DNA of 64,000 nucleotides from Blepharisma stoltei. Lineage: Eukaryota > Ciliophora > Heterotrichea > Heterotrichida > Blepharismidae. Under the pieces are notes generated by a model. That model did not search any database, had not been told where the DNA came from, and saw only the letters and a program-made list of their open reading frames with translations. The position numbers and the translations under genes were made by a program. Location of the stretch: positions 186,001-250,000 of the forward strand of contig CAJZBQ010000004.1 in NCBI GenBank assembly GCA_914767885.1, in the 5' to 3' direction. Positions 45,901-57,700 of this stretch are shown in pieces; the first letter of the stretch is position 1; each line of letters starts with the position of its first letter.

Positions 45901-48900
45901 AGAAATAAATGATAATTACTATAATAAAAAATAGATATAGTAGAAGAGCCAGAAGCAAGCATCCATACTTCAGAAGAACAATATTCAAGCGAGTTTGAAT
46001 CTGAAGAAGAAATCAAAAGCAAAATATCTGAAGAAGAGCCAGCAAGAAGCTCAAGAATAAAATTTTCAGACGATTACAGACTGTCTTCTAGCAAGTTCGG
46101 GATAACTGAAAGCATTTATGAAGAAGAAAATTCAGACATCCCTGAAAGCATTTATGAGTCTAAAGCTTCAAAAAAAGGACTCATTTCTTCATTTAAAGGG
46201 TCTAAATCAGAAATTTCTGAAAGCATATATGAGAGCAAAGGGGTTTCCAGCAGAAGATTTGAAGATTCAGGAAAGAAATACACAAGTAGCAGCATTCCTG
46301 AAGATATTACAGAAAGTAAAGGAATTTCTAGTAGGCGGGTTGATAGTTTAGGGGAATCAAGCAAAAGATTTGCCAGCAGCATATCAGAAGATATCATAGA
46401 ATCAAAAAAATCATTAACAAGCGATATTCCAGAAGACATTTATGAGTCCAAAAAAACCTTAAACAGCTATATTTCAGAAGAAATTTCTGACTCAAGTCCA
46501 ACCCCTGCCAAGAGTAAACTTAAGCAGTCTCATTCCTCAGACCATTACTCAGAAGACTTTGAAAGTGTCTCTTCTTCTCATGAGGCTTTAGTAAAAAGAT
46601 TTGAGTCACCTCAAAACATCCAGGAGACCTATGAAGACGACTTTGAGTCTGCATCAAAAACTGAACTGGAAAGCTCACTAAAAAATGATTTTCAGAAAAA
46701 AATTGAAGAAATTCCAGCACCTGGAAAATTTTCTGCCAAACAGCTACAAGATCAGCTGATTTCTCAGATTGAAGCATTTGATAGGGCAAAAAACAGAGAA
46801 CTTGAAGCAGAAATGATGGTTAAAGCGCATAGACAATGGATGGAGGAGAAAAAGAAAGAAGAAATGATGATGATTATGAAGGCTCAAGAACTTTATATAG
46901 AAGAACTAAAGAAAAGCAAGCAAGAAGATCATGATAAATTTCAGCAGCTAGCCCAGTTTATAGCAAACCAGCAAAAAGAATCATTTTCTGACCTAGCCGC
47001 TGTTATTAGACAGGCCCTTATTAATGTCCCAAGACCTCGGACCCCAAGCAAGAAAAGTGATACCTCAGAGATTGACTATGTAGAAGAAAAAAAAATTTTT
47101 TAAAAATTTTTTTAAAAATAAATAAAAAAAATAAAATAATTTTTTTACACCCAGAAGAAAGAAAATCACCATTAAGACCTGACGATTATGCAAGAACTGA
47201 GTACAGCGAAGACTTCGAAAGCTACTCAGACAGCTCTAAACAGTATGGACTTAAAAACTCAGGAAGAATCCAATCTCCAGACTACAGCAAAAAGTACATC
47301 GAGCAGCAAATAAAAGAAGAAGCTGACAGAAGCCGATTTAGCTCAAGTTCATCCTTAACAAGATCACTTTCTCCACAAATAAAAATAACCCCAAGAGACA
47401 AGCTTAAAAATTCTGATGATTTTAGAGCCAGTTCTTCTTCAATCCCAGAAGATATAGATATGATGGCAAGCTATAAGTCATCAGATTTTATTGAAGAATA
47501 TGCAGCTTTAAAAAATTATGCGTCTTCTCATGAGGTTAGTGCATTGTCAAAATCAATTGAAACTGAGATAAGTAAAAAGGAAGAAAGTATTGATGAGAGC
47601 TTGCCACAGTATTCTGATGACTTTGACTCTTTATCGAAGTCAAAGCAAACATTGAATGAATAGGATTAGGGTTTTTTTGTTTGAAAAAAGCTTTTTTTTA
47701 ATGAGATTTGAGGAAAAAATCGAAAAAATAGGGTTTTTTTCTATTTTTTAAGGCGAAATGAATATAGCTCAGATTTTGAAAGTGCAAGCCAAAGCATCCA
47801 CCCTACTATGTCCTCAAGAGTTTTAACACAGAGCATTAAAGAAGAATCGCCAGGACATTCAGAAACAGACAAATCAAAAGAAGAGTCAGATATTGACAAG
47901 TCAAAAGACGAATCAGAGTCAGAAAAATCAAAAGAAGAAAGCATTGAGGAGTTCATTGATAATTATGAAGACGATTTTGAGTCAGAATCGTCCTCAGTGT
48001 TGAAATCGTCAAGAGATAAAGTCGAATCAAGCAGCTCTGGAGCAAAAAGCTCAAGTGTGGTACCTGAAGAAAGCTCTGAGAGCAAGAAAAGTAGCTCTGT
48101 TGAAGAAAAAGTTTTGGAGGAAAGCAATGAAAATAAACAGTCAATTATTGGAGAAAGTATTGAAGAACTGTCAGAAGATATACAAAGTTATGAATATTCT
48201 CATAAATTTGAAGAAGATAAAAGTAAAGAAGAGCAAGAGGAGGAAGAAGAAGAAATGAGTAGTAAAGAAAGTGAAGATTTAAACAGGCATAAATTAAATA
48301 GTTCATTTCATTTTTTATCAATTATATCTCAACCATTCAAATATAGAGAGTATAGAAAATCAAGCAGATATAATCACCAATGAAATTTTTGCAAGTATTT
48401 TTGAAGAAGTTTTAGAAAACCTCCCAGGCTTTAATGTAGACGAGCTTGTCGACAGTCTTTTCCAAAGAGTTTTATCTGAAGCTCTTGAGAGCCTGCCTGT
48501 CTCAGAAAGCTCCATCCCTATCTCTTCCCCTCAAGCCATCCCAGCAGTGAACACAGACACCAATTCAGTTCTAGGCTACACTTCAATTATCCTTGGTTCT
48601 GCCCACAATTTCACTTTAAATCCCTTCACCAAAGACTCCATAGAAACTTTAGCTATGCTCCGAGAAAGCAACTACATAGACCACGCCCTAATGAACCCTG
48701 AGCAGCTTTTGCCAATTGACTTATACATGCAGTTAGAAGAAGAAAAACAAGACGACGACAGCGACAATGCAAAAATCCTCGCACAGCAAATTCACAATAA
48801 AATGATTTTTGACGCTGTAAATGAGGCGCTAAATAGACTCAGACCACATGGGAGAAAAGGGTCTCCATTGCCATGGAGCAATGTGGCAAGAATTAATAAA

Positions 48901-49200
48901 ACAGTCGCAGTTGGCGACTTGAAAAATCAAGTTGAAGGATTAGTTAATTCTTGGGCTGAAATAAAGTATGGGCAGAAACAGGCTGGAGAGCAAGCAGTTT
49001 TAAATGAGACAGAAGAAAAGAAAAAAGGGTCTTCTGCAGATAAAGATAATTCGGAGAAGCTTTTGAATTCGGTGATTGCAGATGAAGCTGAGGAGTGGGT
49101 TGACTATGAAGATGCAGAAACGAAGGTTAAGATTGAGCTGGAGCAGTTTATTTTTGACCAGCTGATAGAAGAGACTGAATATATTTTAAGTAGCATGTAA
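42922..49200 (+). CDS. CEP350-like centrosome/basal-body protein (germline form)
   Basis: Removing intron 43814-43828 and six IESs (44478-44785, 44970-45238, 45869-45933, 47081-47147, 47661-47764, 48280-48354) from 42922-49200 leaves 5,388 nt, 1,795 residues. The N-terminal 300-500 residues are Lys/Pro- and Glu/Lys-rich, with coiled-coil character. An IQ motif follows (ARKIQALVRGYLARK), then a long Ser/Glu-rich region with repeated acidic boxes (YSEDFESVSS, YEDDFESAS, YEDDFESES, YSSDFESAS). The C-terminus (MIFDAVNEALNRL ... EAEEWVDYEDAETKVKIELEQFIFDQLIEE) resembles the DUF4378 domain. The IQ plus EDDFES boxes plus this end suggest a CEP350/CAP350-type protein that would sit at basal bodies. 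TGA encodes Trp (KNWYAEAQ, near 45403). The exact orthology is inference. Confidence 0.7.
43814..43828 (+). other. 15-nt intron
   Basis: GTAATTTATAAGTAG contains an in-frame TAA. Splicing gives DLEE-KIRNKSKGNEE. Confidence 0.9.
44478..44785. mobile_element. Family-1 MITE IES (306 bp)
   Basis: The inverted ends CTAACTCCCCCTTCGTGAGC and CTCACGGAGGGGGAAGTAA are TA-bounded. Removal gives NLPGNS-KEIGPSYQE. Confidence 0.9.
44970..45238. other. TA-bounded IES, CCTTTAAA-ended family (267 bp)
   Basis: The ends TACTCCACTCCCTTTAAA and, as reverse complement, TAACTTCCACATTTAAATTG match imperfectly. Removal gives NENDF-SKRKETLRNQ. Confidence 0.83.
45869..45933. other. TA-bounded IES (63 bp)
   Basis: The ends TAATTTTTATAAAA and TATTTTTTATTATA are inverted repeats. 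Removal gives KELSLL-DIVEEPEAS. Confidence 0.85.
47081..47147. other. TA-bounded IES (65 bp)
   Basis: An A/T homopolymer-rich stretch with stops. Removal gives EIDYV-HPEERKSPLRP. Confidence 0.8.
47661..47764. other. TA-bounded IES (102 bp)
   Basis: The flanking direct repeat AATGAATA includes the TA. Removal gives TLNEY-SSDFESASQ, completing one of the DFES boxes. Confidence 0.85.
48280..48354. other. TA-bounded IES (about 73 bp)
   Basis: Removal between TA 48280-48281 and TA 48353-48354 gives ESEDL-ENQADIITNEIF. Other nearby TA pairs are possible, so the exact edges are less certain. Confidence 0.7.
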
Positions 49201-49420
49201 TGAATAATTTATTTAAAATGGAAATTAATCAGAATAAAATAATTAGCTATATCAAATGTCAAAAATTAAGGTATAATACCGAGTCAGGGAATATTTTTAA
49301 ACTATAAATTATTATAAATAATCCCTAATCACATTGAATCTGTAAATTGTGCGCATTTTTCATCATATTAATTCTTCAATATCTTAATTTCTTTATTAAT
49401 ATGGTCGAATAAATAATTTA

Positions 49421-50074
49421 ATGTCCGAATCCGAAGACGTAGCTGATGCTATTTTCAAGCTTCTTATCATCGGAGACTCTGGGATCGGCAAATCTTGTTT
49501 TCTTCTTCAATTTACTGAAGGTCGCTTTAAGGACGACCACGCAGTTACTATTGGAGTTGAGTACGGTTCAAAAATGCTCACAGTGAATGACAAACGTGTA
49601 AAATTACAAATTTGGGACACAGCAGGACAAGAAGACTATCGCTCAATCACCAGAAGTTTCTATAGAAATGCCCATGGAATTATTTTAATGTACGATCTTA
49701 CAAGGACTGAAACTTTTGATCATTTGCCTGACTGGCTTAAAGAGGCAAGGCAGAATGCTGGAAATGATGTAATGATATTTTTGGTTGCAAATGTGCTTGA
49801 TTTAGCTGATGAAGAAAGAGAGGTTTTTGCGGAATCTGGAAGGGCGTTTGCCCAAGAAAATAAATTGAGTGGGTTTATTGAAGCCTCTGCAAAAACTTCA
49901 GAAAATGTCAAAGATGTAAGTATTCTAAATAGGGTCTTTACAAAGTTTTCTGAAATCTTGTATCAGAAACATGGAGAAAGGATGGCAAAGGAAGCTAGCA
50001 AGGTGGTTACGAAGCCTTTAGCTGCAAGTGTGATTATTAAACCTACACAACCAAAGAAAAAAGGATGCTGCTAG
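49421..50074 (+). CDS. Rab GTPase, Rab2/Rab4/Rab14-like
   Basis: A 217-residue small GTPase, probably guiding vesicle traffic. P-loop GDSGIGKS (residues 18-25), switch I ending TIGVEYG, WDTAGQED in switch II, SAKT near 155, and a C-terminal KKKGCC for double geranylgeranylation. The stretch SITRSFYRNAHGIILMYDLTR and the downstream EARQNAG are typical of the Rab2/4/14 group. The guanine-specificity motif, normally NKxD, reads NVLD: Lys is replaced by Val. Switch II also has a Tyr where many Rabs have Phe. A six-residue excess (VSILNR) before FTKFSEI comes from GTAAGTATTCTAAATAG, which is intron-like but 17 nt and would break the frame, so I keep it as coding. Confidence 0.93.
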   Translation: MSESEDVADAIFKLLIIGDSGIGKSCFLLQFTEGRFKDDHAVTIGVEYGSKMLTVNDKRVKLQIWDTAGQEDYRSITRSFYRNAHGIILMYDLTRTETFDHLPDWLKEARQNAGNDVMIFLVANVLDLADEEREVFAESGRAFAQENKLSGFIEASAKTSENVKDVSILNRVFTKFSEILYQKHGERMAKEASKVVTKPLAASVIIKPTQPKKKGCC

Positions 50075-50160
50075 AGATCCCTAGGGTTAAATTAACTTTT
50101 TATTTTTTAATTATCTCGGAATTTCTCTTTATTTCAAAAATTAAAATAAATTTAATTGCT

Positions 50161-50412
50161 TACTCACCCTTTTTAAAATTGGAAAAGAAAAAAAAATTTA
50201 TAATAATTTCTATTTAAAATTTAATGAACACTTTAGCGCAATCAAAATCAAAAATTTGCCTATAGCTTGCTCTATTTTAAAAAGAAAGAAATAGGCTGCC
50301 TTTAGGCAAGCTTGCACTTTGAATCGATAAATTTATTCATAATTTTTTAAAAAAAAAACAACTCCTTTAAGTTGGGAGAGATTTTTTTTTTTCATATAAA
50401 AGGGGTGAGTTA
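50161..50412. mobile_element. IES-like element, ACTCACCC family (250 bp)
   Basis: The ends TACTCACCCTTTTTAAAA and, as reverse complement, TAACTCACCCCTTTTATAT are bounded by TA. It is intergenic between the Rab and the ArgRS-like gene and ends 11 bp from the latter's stop codon. It is related in its ends to 53086-53321. Confidence 0.75.
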
Positions 50413-50422
50413 AACTTAAAAT

Positions 50423-51904
50423 CTAGTTTTTTCTTAAAACAGATTTAGCATCAATTCCAATTATTTCAAAAGCTTTAGTGAAGAATGTGTGAACAATTTT
50501 TTGCATTCCAGGATTCATATCCTTGTCTAGATAAGTATCCACAAGCATATACTTTTCACTAGTCCTTTCAAGTCAATCACATAAATACTGTGCAGAGAAA
50601 TTTGAAGAAGACTCAAAAACAGCATCAGGAAATAGGCACAAATCAATAGCCAATTTTCTCAATTCAATGCTATTTTCTATGTCTTTCAAAGGAATTTCTC
50701 TATTTTTCTGTGAAAAATTGCCAGCTTCTAATTTTTGTTCTAGGTGGTTGTATACTGCAATTGGCCCAAAAAATGATTTATTTGTTTTTTTAAGGACAGT
50801 ATCTAAATTTAATAGCACTGTTTCTTCAAATGGTTTTTTTAAAATTGAATATTTTATTGCTGACATTATGAGTTCATCAGGATCATAGCATTTCGGTATA
50901 TGATTCAAAGATGCGCCAATAAAAAAATCTAAAACTATATGTATAGGCTGGTCATTTAATCTTCTGTCAACTGATAATACTTCACCAAGCCTTTTTGTCG
51001 CCAAATTTTCTGTAATTTTGTTATTTATTTCTTTTATAATCTTTAAGATTTCATAGCTTTCTTCATATTGCCTTACCACATATACAATATTTTTATACCC
51101 TTCAGCAAAAGTTTTCGCAATATTAATAAAATCTATGACCCATTTATTTTCAAAATAATTCATAATTAAATCAGAGTTTTCACTTGACTTAAGCCACTTG
51201 TCTTGCAAAAGATCAGATGCGTAAATTGAGGTTACATTGGTTTTTAAACGTTTGCAAAGCTAAATAGATGGTACAAAATCAAAATCCAAGCCAAATCTAT
51301 TTTTTATAAAATCTGTCAAATTGCTGTTTATAAAGGACTGTGGAGCAGCTGATAGCTCATTCAATTCTTTTGAGTCTTGAGAAGATCTGGATTTTATTGT
51401 GTTTCGGAATAGAAATTGTGAAGATGTAGGGATACCTAATAATTCGTTGCATTTTTTCATGGATTCACTTAAAAGAAGCTCTCTTACGTGAAACAACTCA
51501 AGGCCTTCGTCCAGAGTTGGCCCAGTCAATAAAATGGAATAGGTTTTTTGTGGAATTTCTGAAGAAATTAAGACTTTTTCATTGCTGAGAACTGAGTTTA
51601 AAGCATTTGATAAATAGCGATTGCTTAAAGTTACTTCAATTTCGCCTTGGCCTCCTATTGTAACTTTATCAATAAGCTCATGCTTGTTCACATTAACAAA
51701 AATCCCATCAGCAATTTCTCTTGGATTAAATAGCCCAAATGACACTTCTCCTTTTTTGTATGTGTGGTAAATGTGCGAAGCTATGCTAGAGGTGAAATCA
51801 CATAAATATTGTCCTTCTATTATTGTAGCTTGGTCGTTTACAGGGTATGCAATTTGTGCAGCCTTGCTTATCAAAGAGTTAAGTGTCCTTTTTATAGGCA
51901 GCAT
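50423..51904 (-). CDS. Arginyl-tRNA-synthetase-like protein lacking catalytic motifs
   Basis: From ATG 51904 to TAG 50423, less a 15-nt intron, this is 488 residues. The N-terminal segment (FTSSIASHIYHTYKK ... NPREIADGIFVNV ... VTIGGQGEIEVTLS) follows the Add-1 domain of ArgRS. The C-terminus (AQYLCDWLERTSEKYMLVDT ... FEIIGID) follows the DALR anticodon-binding helices ending LLGI, and AIKYSILKKP resembles the conserved AIKYADLS segment. Where ArgRS has its HIGH motif, the sequence reads LFHVRELLLSE, and I find no KMSKS-like motif. It would therefore be a pseudo-synthetase, perhaps a structural or mitochondrial protein; the start MLPIKRTLNSLISKAA could be a targeting peptide. Family assignment is from pattern recognition only. 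Confidence 0.62.
51260..51274 (-). other. 15-nt intron
   Basis: Minus-strand GTACCATCTATTTAG contains an in-frame TAG. Splicing gives LDFDF-LCKRLKTNVTS. Confidence 0.88.
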
Positions 51905-52199
51905 TATTTATGAAATAAAAGATACTTTTTAAGAATAAAAGGAAAATTATATTAAATATTTGGCAAAAATAATCTCTAGAAACTGCATTGATTTGCCAAT
52001 ATTCAAGGATATAAAAAAATTGATTATTAAGCAAAGCTTCAGAGATAAATAAAATTAAAAACAATTAAGAAAATAAAAAAATAGTTGTTATAAACGATAT
52101 ATTTTAAAAAATCTAAATTTGAGAACAATTAGAAATAGAATTTTTAGCTAAATATTTATACACTCTACTAATTATTCATTTTATTATGTAAAAATTTAA

Positions 52200-54497
52200 A
52201 TGGATTCATCTAGTTCTAATTCCTCTTTTGGAGATACTGATAGTGATGAAGACATTGATCCCAACAAATTGGTTCGGCCAAAACCCGAGAATCAAAAGCA
52301 AAATCAAATAATAGGTGTCCCAAAACCAATTCTTAGCTATTCTTCATCAGATTCTTCTAGTGATTCTGACTCTTATCATGAAAGCAATCAAAGCTCTAGT
52401 AAAAAAGGTAAAGAAGCTGTAAGAATAAATCATAATTTTGGATCTCAGAATAATATTGACAAGATTCAAAAATCTAATGAAACAATTTCAAGCCTTCAGC
52501 CGCCAACATTCAGCCAAATACCTAATATAAAAGCTGAAAACCAGCCTAAAAAGAAGTCTGACGAAATAAGCAATGAAAGACTGCATTTAAAAATCGAAAA
52601 TGATAAAAACAGCTTAGAGAAAACTATACAAATAAATAACCAAAATGAATGAACAAGTAAACAAATCAAGGAAGCAGTCAATGAAGTGCAATCTAAAAGT
52701 CAAGTAGATACAAATAGAATTTTTGCACCAAAAGTTAAAGCTACAACAGAAGTTAAAGGAATAAAAGCTGAGGAAAATAAAATCCCGAAACAAAATGCAG
52801 ATAAAACAAATGTTAAAGTTGAATCAGAAAATCTTCAAATAAAGAAGATTGATTTAATAGCTCCTGTCGCGAAAAATGCATCTTTTTCTTCTATATCTTC
52901 AGAGGAAAGCGATAGAATTGATAAAAAAATTGATTTTTTAAACTCGCCTGAAGTCAAAAATCCTTTAAAATATCAATCAAAAATACAAGAAAAAAATTCA
53001 ATTGATTCAGTATCATCAATTGATAGCAGGCCATCTGAAAGACCTGAGAAAGAAAAATTTAATTTTGAATTTCCAAAGGATCCATTAAAAGACACACTTC
53101 TCCATTAATTAGTAAACAAAATGCCTGAAGGATATTATTTTTTTTTAAATTTTTTAATTATTTGAAATGATAAATCTAATTTATATAATAAAATTTAATA
53201 TAATTAGCTGGAGATCTTATTATTATTTGTAAAATTTATAATGAAAAAAAATTGCTGATTACTAAAGGAAGCCGCCTTTCCTAAAATATGATAGTTTGGT
53301 CACTAAAAAAAGGGTGAGTTAGAAGGTTCTAGTAAAGCTAAACCTCAAGCAAATCCAGATCAAAATGCTAAAAAAATCAATTTATCAAGCAAATACAATT
53401 TAACTGATTCTAATTATTCTTCATCTTCAGATGACTCATATAAAGATGAAGCAGAAGCACCTGCTAAAGAACCTGAAGAAATAAAAGAATCCCCCAAACC
53501 TAAATATAACATTCCTCCATTAAAATTAAACGCTGATAAATCAAAAAAAGCCTGAAAAGTACAATCAGTAAAAAATATACCTGAAGCTGATGTACAAATT
53601 GTCCATAAAATTCCTGAACTAAAACCAGCTGCAAAAGTAGGCGAAAAATTAAAAAATAATCCGAGTGTACTTCAAAATGAAGAGGTAAAAGAAGGCTTTG
53701 CTCATCAGCAAACCCATGAAGAAATTGGACTGAACATACCAAGATCATCTTTAGATAGCATTAATATCGAAATTGACGAACTAAAATACTACTCATTCGA
53801 AGATGCCTTACAAATTTTCAAAAAAATAAAAATTCCTCCAAAATCCATGAAAAATCCAGGATTTTTTTCAAAATTCTGTGGGTGTTGTGGAGCTAGTTCT
53901 GTAAAACTCACACAAGAGCAAACCGATGACTGCGAAAAAATGCTTGGGTTTTCTTATGTAGATTTTGATATGTCAGTTGGCTTCCATAAAAGCTTATTAT
54001 TAAGTGTATATGGCAGCTTAACTTCTGAAAAAAATTGACCATCTGGGACTAATTCATGGAAAAAAATAGGGATCAGTAGTTTTGAAAAAGAAATTAAAGG
54101 AAAAGGGGTCCCAGAATTTTTGTTATTTATGCTTTTTATGACTAATTATTTTACGAACCCAATCAAAGATATGCTGCAGGAGTCGAATATTCAGGAACAA
54201 AAATTCCCTTTTACTGTGACTTTATTGAAGCTTGGAAATGTAGTAATAAAGGTTTTGAATGAGAACAAGCTAAATAAATTCATAAAATCGAACAATAAGA
54301 CGCTAGAAGTTATATTCTTTTTTTATGCTGGGGTTGTTTTATATTGGCACAAGATTTTTACTCAAAGTGAATGGTCTGTGAAGCAATTGGATAATATTTA
54401 TAATAAAACCTTAAAAAAAGCGATGGGAGGGCCAAATGATCTTATATTATCCGCAAGGTCAGTTTTTGCAAAGCAGGGAAAAGATGTGAATTTATAA
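52200..54497 (+). CDS. Protein with Ser-rich N-terminus and ELMO-like C-terminal domain
   Basis: After removing one IES (53086-53321), the frame is 2,064 nt or 687 residues. The first about 420 residues are low-complexity, rich in Ser, Lys and Asn (MDSSSSNSSFGDTDSDEDID). A Cys-rich turn FCGCCGASS follows. The last about 230 residues are globular: WKKIGISSFEKEIKGKGVPE, FLLFMLFMTNYF, FPFTVTLLKLGNVV, and YWHKIFTQSEW. The order and spacing resemble an ELMO domain (IGF..DP..D.RG.G ... YPF ... W), which in other eukaryotes acts on Arf/Rho-type GTPases. TGA encodes Trp at least three times (after NQNE, in SKKAWKV, in EKNWPSG). The ELMO call is tentative. Confidence 0.6.
53086..53321. other. TA-bounded IES, ACTCACCC family (234 bp)
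   Basis: Removal gives FPKDPL-EGSSKAKPQ. The right end is AAAAAAAGGGTGAGTTA. The core contains AATTAGCTGGAGATCTTATTA, a diverged form of the family-1 core (AATTAGCTCGAGATTTCATTA), so it may be an old MITE. Confidence 0.85.
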
Positions 54498-54759
54498 ATA
54501 AAATCATAAAATTATTGACAGTTTTTAAAATTGTAAAGGCTAAAATCATAATAGATAGCTTAATAGCTAAATAAACGCTCTTATTGATTTTTATTATCGT
54601 AAGCATAAGACATTAGCTAGGCTGGCTAATGGGCTATCTTAATTAAACATAAAAGATAATTTAAAAGCCTAAGTGAAATGATGTCTTTAAATAATTAAAT
54701 TATCAATCGTAAATAATTTGCCAATTTATAATTATATTAAATTTTTTATATTTCTCTTT

Positions 54760-57700
54760 ATGGTTATTCATGGATTTGAAATTGGCGAATATCCAGTACA
54801 CAACGCAAGACTATGAAAGGCTAAAACAGGAAAAACATTAAAGCACTCAATTTTCGAATTTTATTCTAAGCTGTATCATGCACAAAATAGAACTGTTTAT
54901 ATCGGCGATGAATCACTTCTCAGCCAAAAAGTCAAAGAAACATTTATAGCTACTATTTGATGTTTTCAAACAATAACCTTATTATGAATCCCGCAACTTG
55001 CAATTAAAAATTGAGCTGAGAATCGAACAATATGAGAAATCATTGGATTCTTAAGGCTTGATAATATTAGCTCAGAATTAGGGATTACTTTTGAATACTT
55101 TTATTTATCAATTATAATGATTTTTATCATTGTTTTGTGCATCATTGTCCTGATTCTTTTAGATTATCTATCACAAAATATCCCAAACTTGGTCATTAGT
55201 GCTTTAAGGTGAATTTTTGATTTATGAAAAACTGCCTTTTTGACACCTTCACTGACATTATATTCAGTTTTTCTGAAATATAATTTTTCATCTAAAGGAC
55301 ACATATCTGCATATAAAAATAATAATGATCCTGCAGATTTTGAATTAAATGCTGCTTGGCAATTTGTCATAATTTTAACTATGACTCTAATATTTGTGCT
55401 GATAATATCATATGAAGAATTTATTGGAGAAATAAGGCATTCAGTGAGCATTAAGGTGTTAAAAGCAAAAGCTCATTCAAAAGTTGATGTCCACATTGCA
55501 ATTTTTATGTATTTTTCTCCAATATTATATGCAATCACTAATGAAGATTTTATGGTTTATTTTCAATTATTTATGATGATTGTTTCATTAATTTTGATTG
55601 CAGAAATAATGATTTTTTTACCATATTTTTCATTATGCTACTGTTTTATTAAAATTCTTGGACTCTTTGCTATTGCTTTGGTCTCTTTTGGATTTATTTT
55701 AGGATATTTAATGGACAATTCTCTAGTCATTATTTTGGTAGCAATAATTTTAGGGCCATTTTTAGCTTTTTTTGCTTTACAATTTACTTTAAAATTGCAA
55801 AATAAATTAAGTGTAAATGTCCCAGAAACTTTGTCTGGGATAGAATCTGCATATCTTGCACTTACACTTAATTAATATATAGAAAACTCCACTGTATTGC
55901 CGAAGGATTACCTCCACCCTTAAGCTTCTCTCGGTTGCTCACCATCAATCATATCACGACCTTCGAAGAGTTACTCCACCGAACAAGGATGTGCACTCGC
56001 TATCCGTAGTCTGGATGAGTTGTGCCAGCTTGCAGTACGTCAACAGAGTTGCCCATTCCAAAAATGAATTTTCTGGTATGACTGTCGGCCAAAATGGAAA
56101 TCCAAAGCCTAGGACGTAACGCCCAGTTTCACGTCAGGGATTTGCCCGATGGACCAAGTGGAGTGCTTAGCTTTTCTGAGTTTCCCCTTTCCAACCATGA
56201 ACACCATCTTCCCCTGAGGTAAAATACCTGGTACCAGAATGAGCTGCGGTTGGCCTATTCCGACGTTGTGCTCAACTGCGCCAAGTAAAAACCTAGCCGG
56301 ATATACTTCACCGAGCGCCAATTTCCCTTCCACAAGATCCCTGCTGCCTTTAGGGCTTGCGGCTACAGGTGTTGAGAAAAAGGCTGGTTCTCCGTCGCCA
56401 TTTTAATATATATTAGAATCTGCATACCAATTAGAAAAATCCTTGAGGTGTTCTTTATGCTCTAATGATGCTGAGCATAAAGAGCAGATAATTAATCTCT
56501 ATGAGGCTTTCTTTAATAAAGCTGGCTCACTTAAAAATAAACTCCAACTAATCTGAGCAGCAAACTATTGTTTATTTACTTTAAAAGATGAATCATTAGC
56601 AAAAGTTAAGTTAAGCAGGATTAAAAATATATTAGAATGGAACTTAGAAGCTGATTTTCAAGAATACCTTATAAATAATACCATCCAAGACTCTTTATCG
56701 AGTGAAAGTTCACGATTTATCAGTTACTTGCAGCAACTGCATCTTATCAAGACAAGTGACATAAATTTATGCATTAATTTATTAAAATTTTGAGAAGAGA
56801 TAACTTCATCAAAACCTGATCTTGATAGACTAACCAAAAGATTGACTTGAATTAGCAAAAAAATGCAGCTTCTTGCAAATAAGTATAGTCAATTGATAAC
56901 AAAATTTATTGATTGCAGAGAGTTTTTATCTTTATATGCATCATTTATGAAAGATATTATTTTAGACAGAGATAAAGCGAATTTTCTTGGAAATAAATTA
57001 AAAACATTTAATGCAGATATAATGAATTCTGGCCCAAGCCAATTGAGCTGCTTTGATGATTTAAGTGCGATTTTAATAATTTCTGTTGAAGAAGATAGCT
57101 TTGGGCAAATTTTATTTTCAAATAAAAAAGCCAAAGATGTTATGAAATTTAATTCACCAAGCATAGATGGAAGCAATATTATGAGCTTTATTCCTTCTTA
57201 TTATTGTGAAAAGCTAAAAGATTGGCTCCATGCCAAATGACAGTGGATGTTTGACAGTTATGTTATCGAAATACATTTGGTCGAAATTAAAAGGGTTTTT
57301 TTAGGTCAAATGTCTCAATACCAAAAGTTTCAACCAATTTTCCACTAAAAGTATCGGCGAAATGTACACTATCAAAAAAACTGCTATCATTGGGCATGTG
57401 CCCTAAAAAGATTACGCGATTGGTTACTCTCATTTTTGCTTTAGTTCAGAAATTGATTTAAATGGAGGCTTTTTTTTGGAGCTTCCTTCAGAATATCTAA
57501 TAGAATGCACAGGAAAGGCGTCGATAACTACAATAGAAAATTTTCTTGTTTTTATATTGATTTTTAAGCAAAGCCAGAAAAAAAATAAAATTGCCTTATT
57601 ATCTGAAAATGGAGAAATATTGTGCTATTCCAAGTATTTTGCTGAGATGGCTGGAAAAGAAAATAATAATTTAATCGGCTGCAACATTAAAAATATTTTT

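Noticed and set aside
49918-49934. A 17-nt intron in the Rab gene (GTAAGTATTCTAAATAG)
   Set aside because: Removing it breaks the frame; the stretch reads open as coding.
55164-55451. 95-residue minus-strand ORF
   Set aside because: Antisense shadow of the membrane region of paralogue E.
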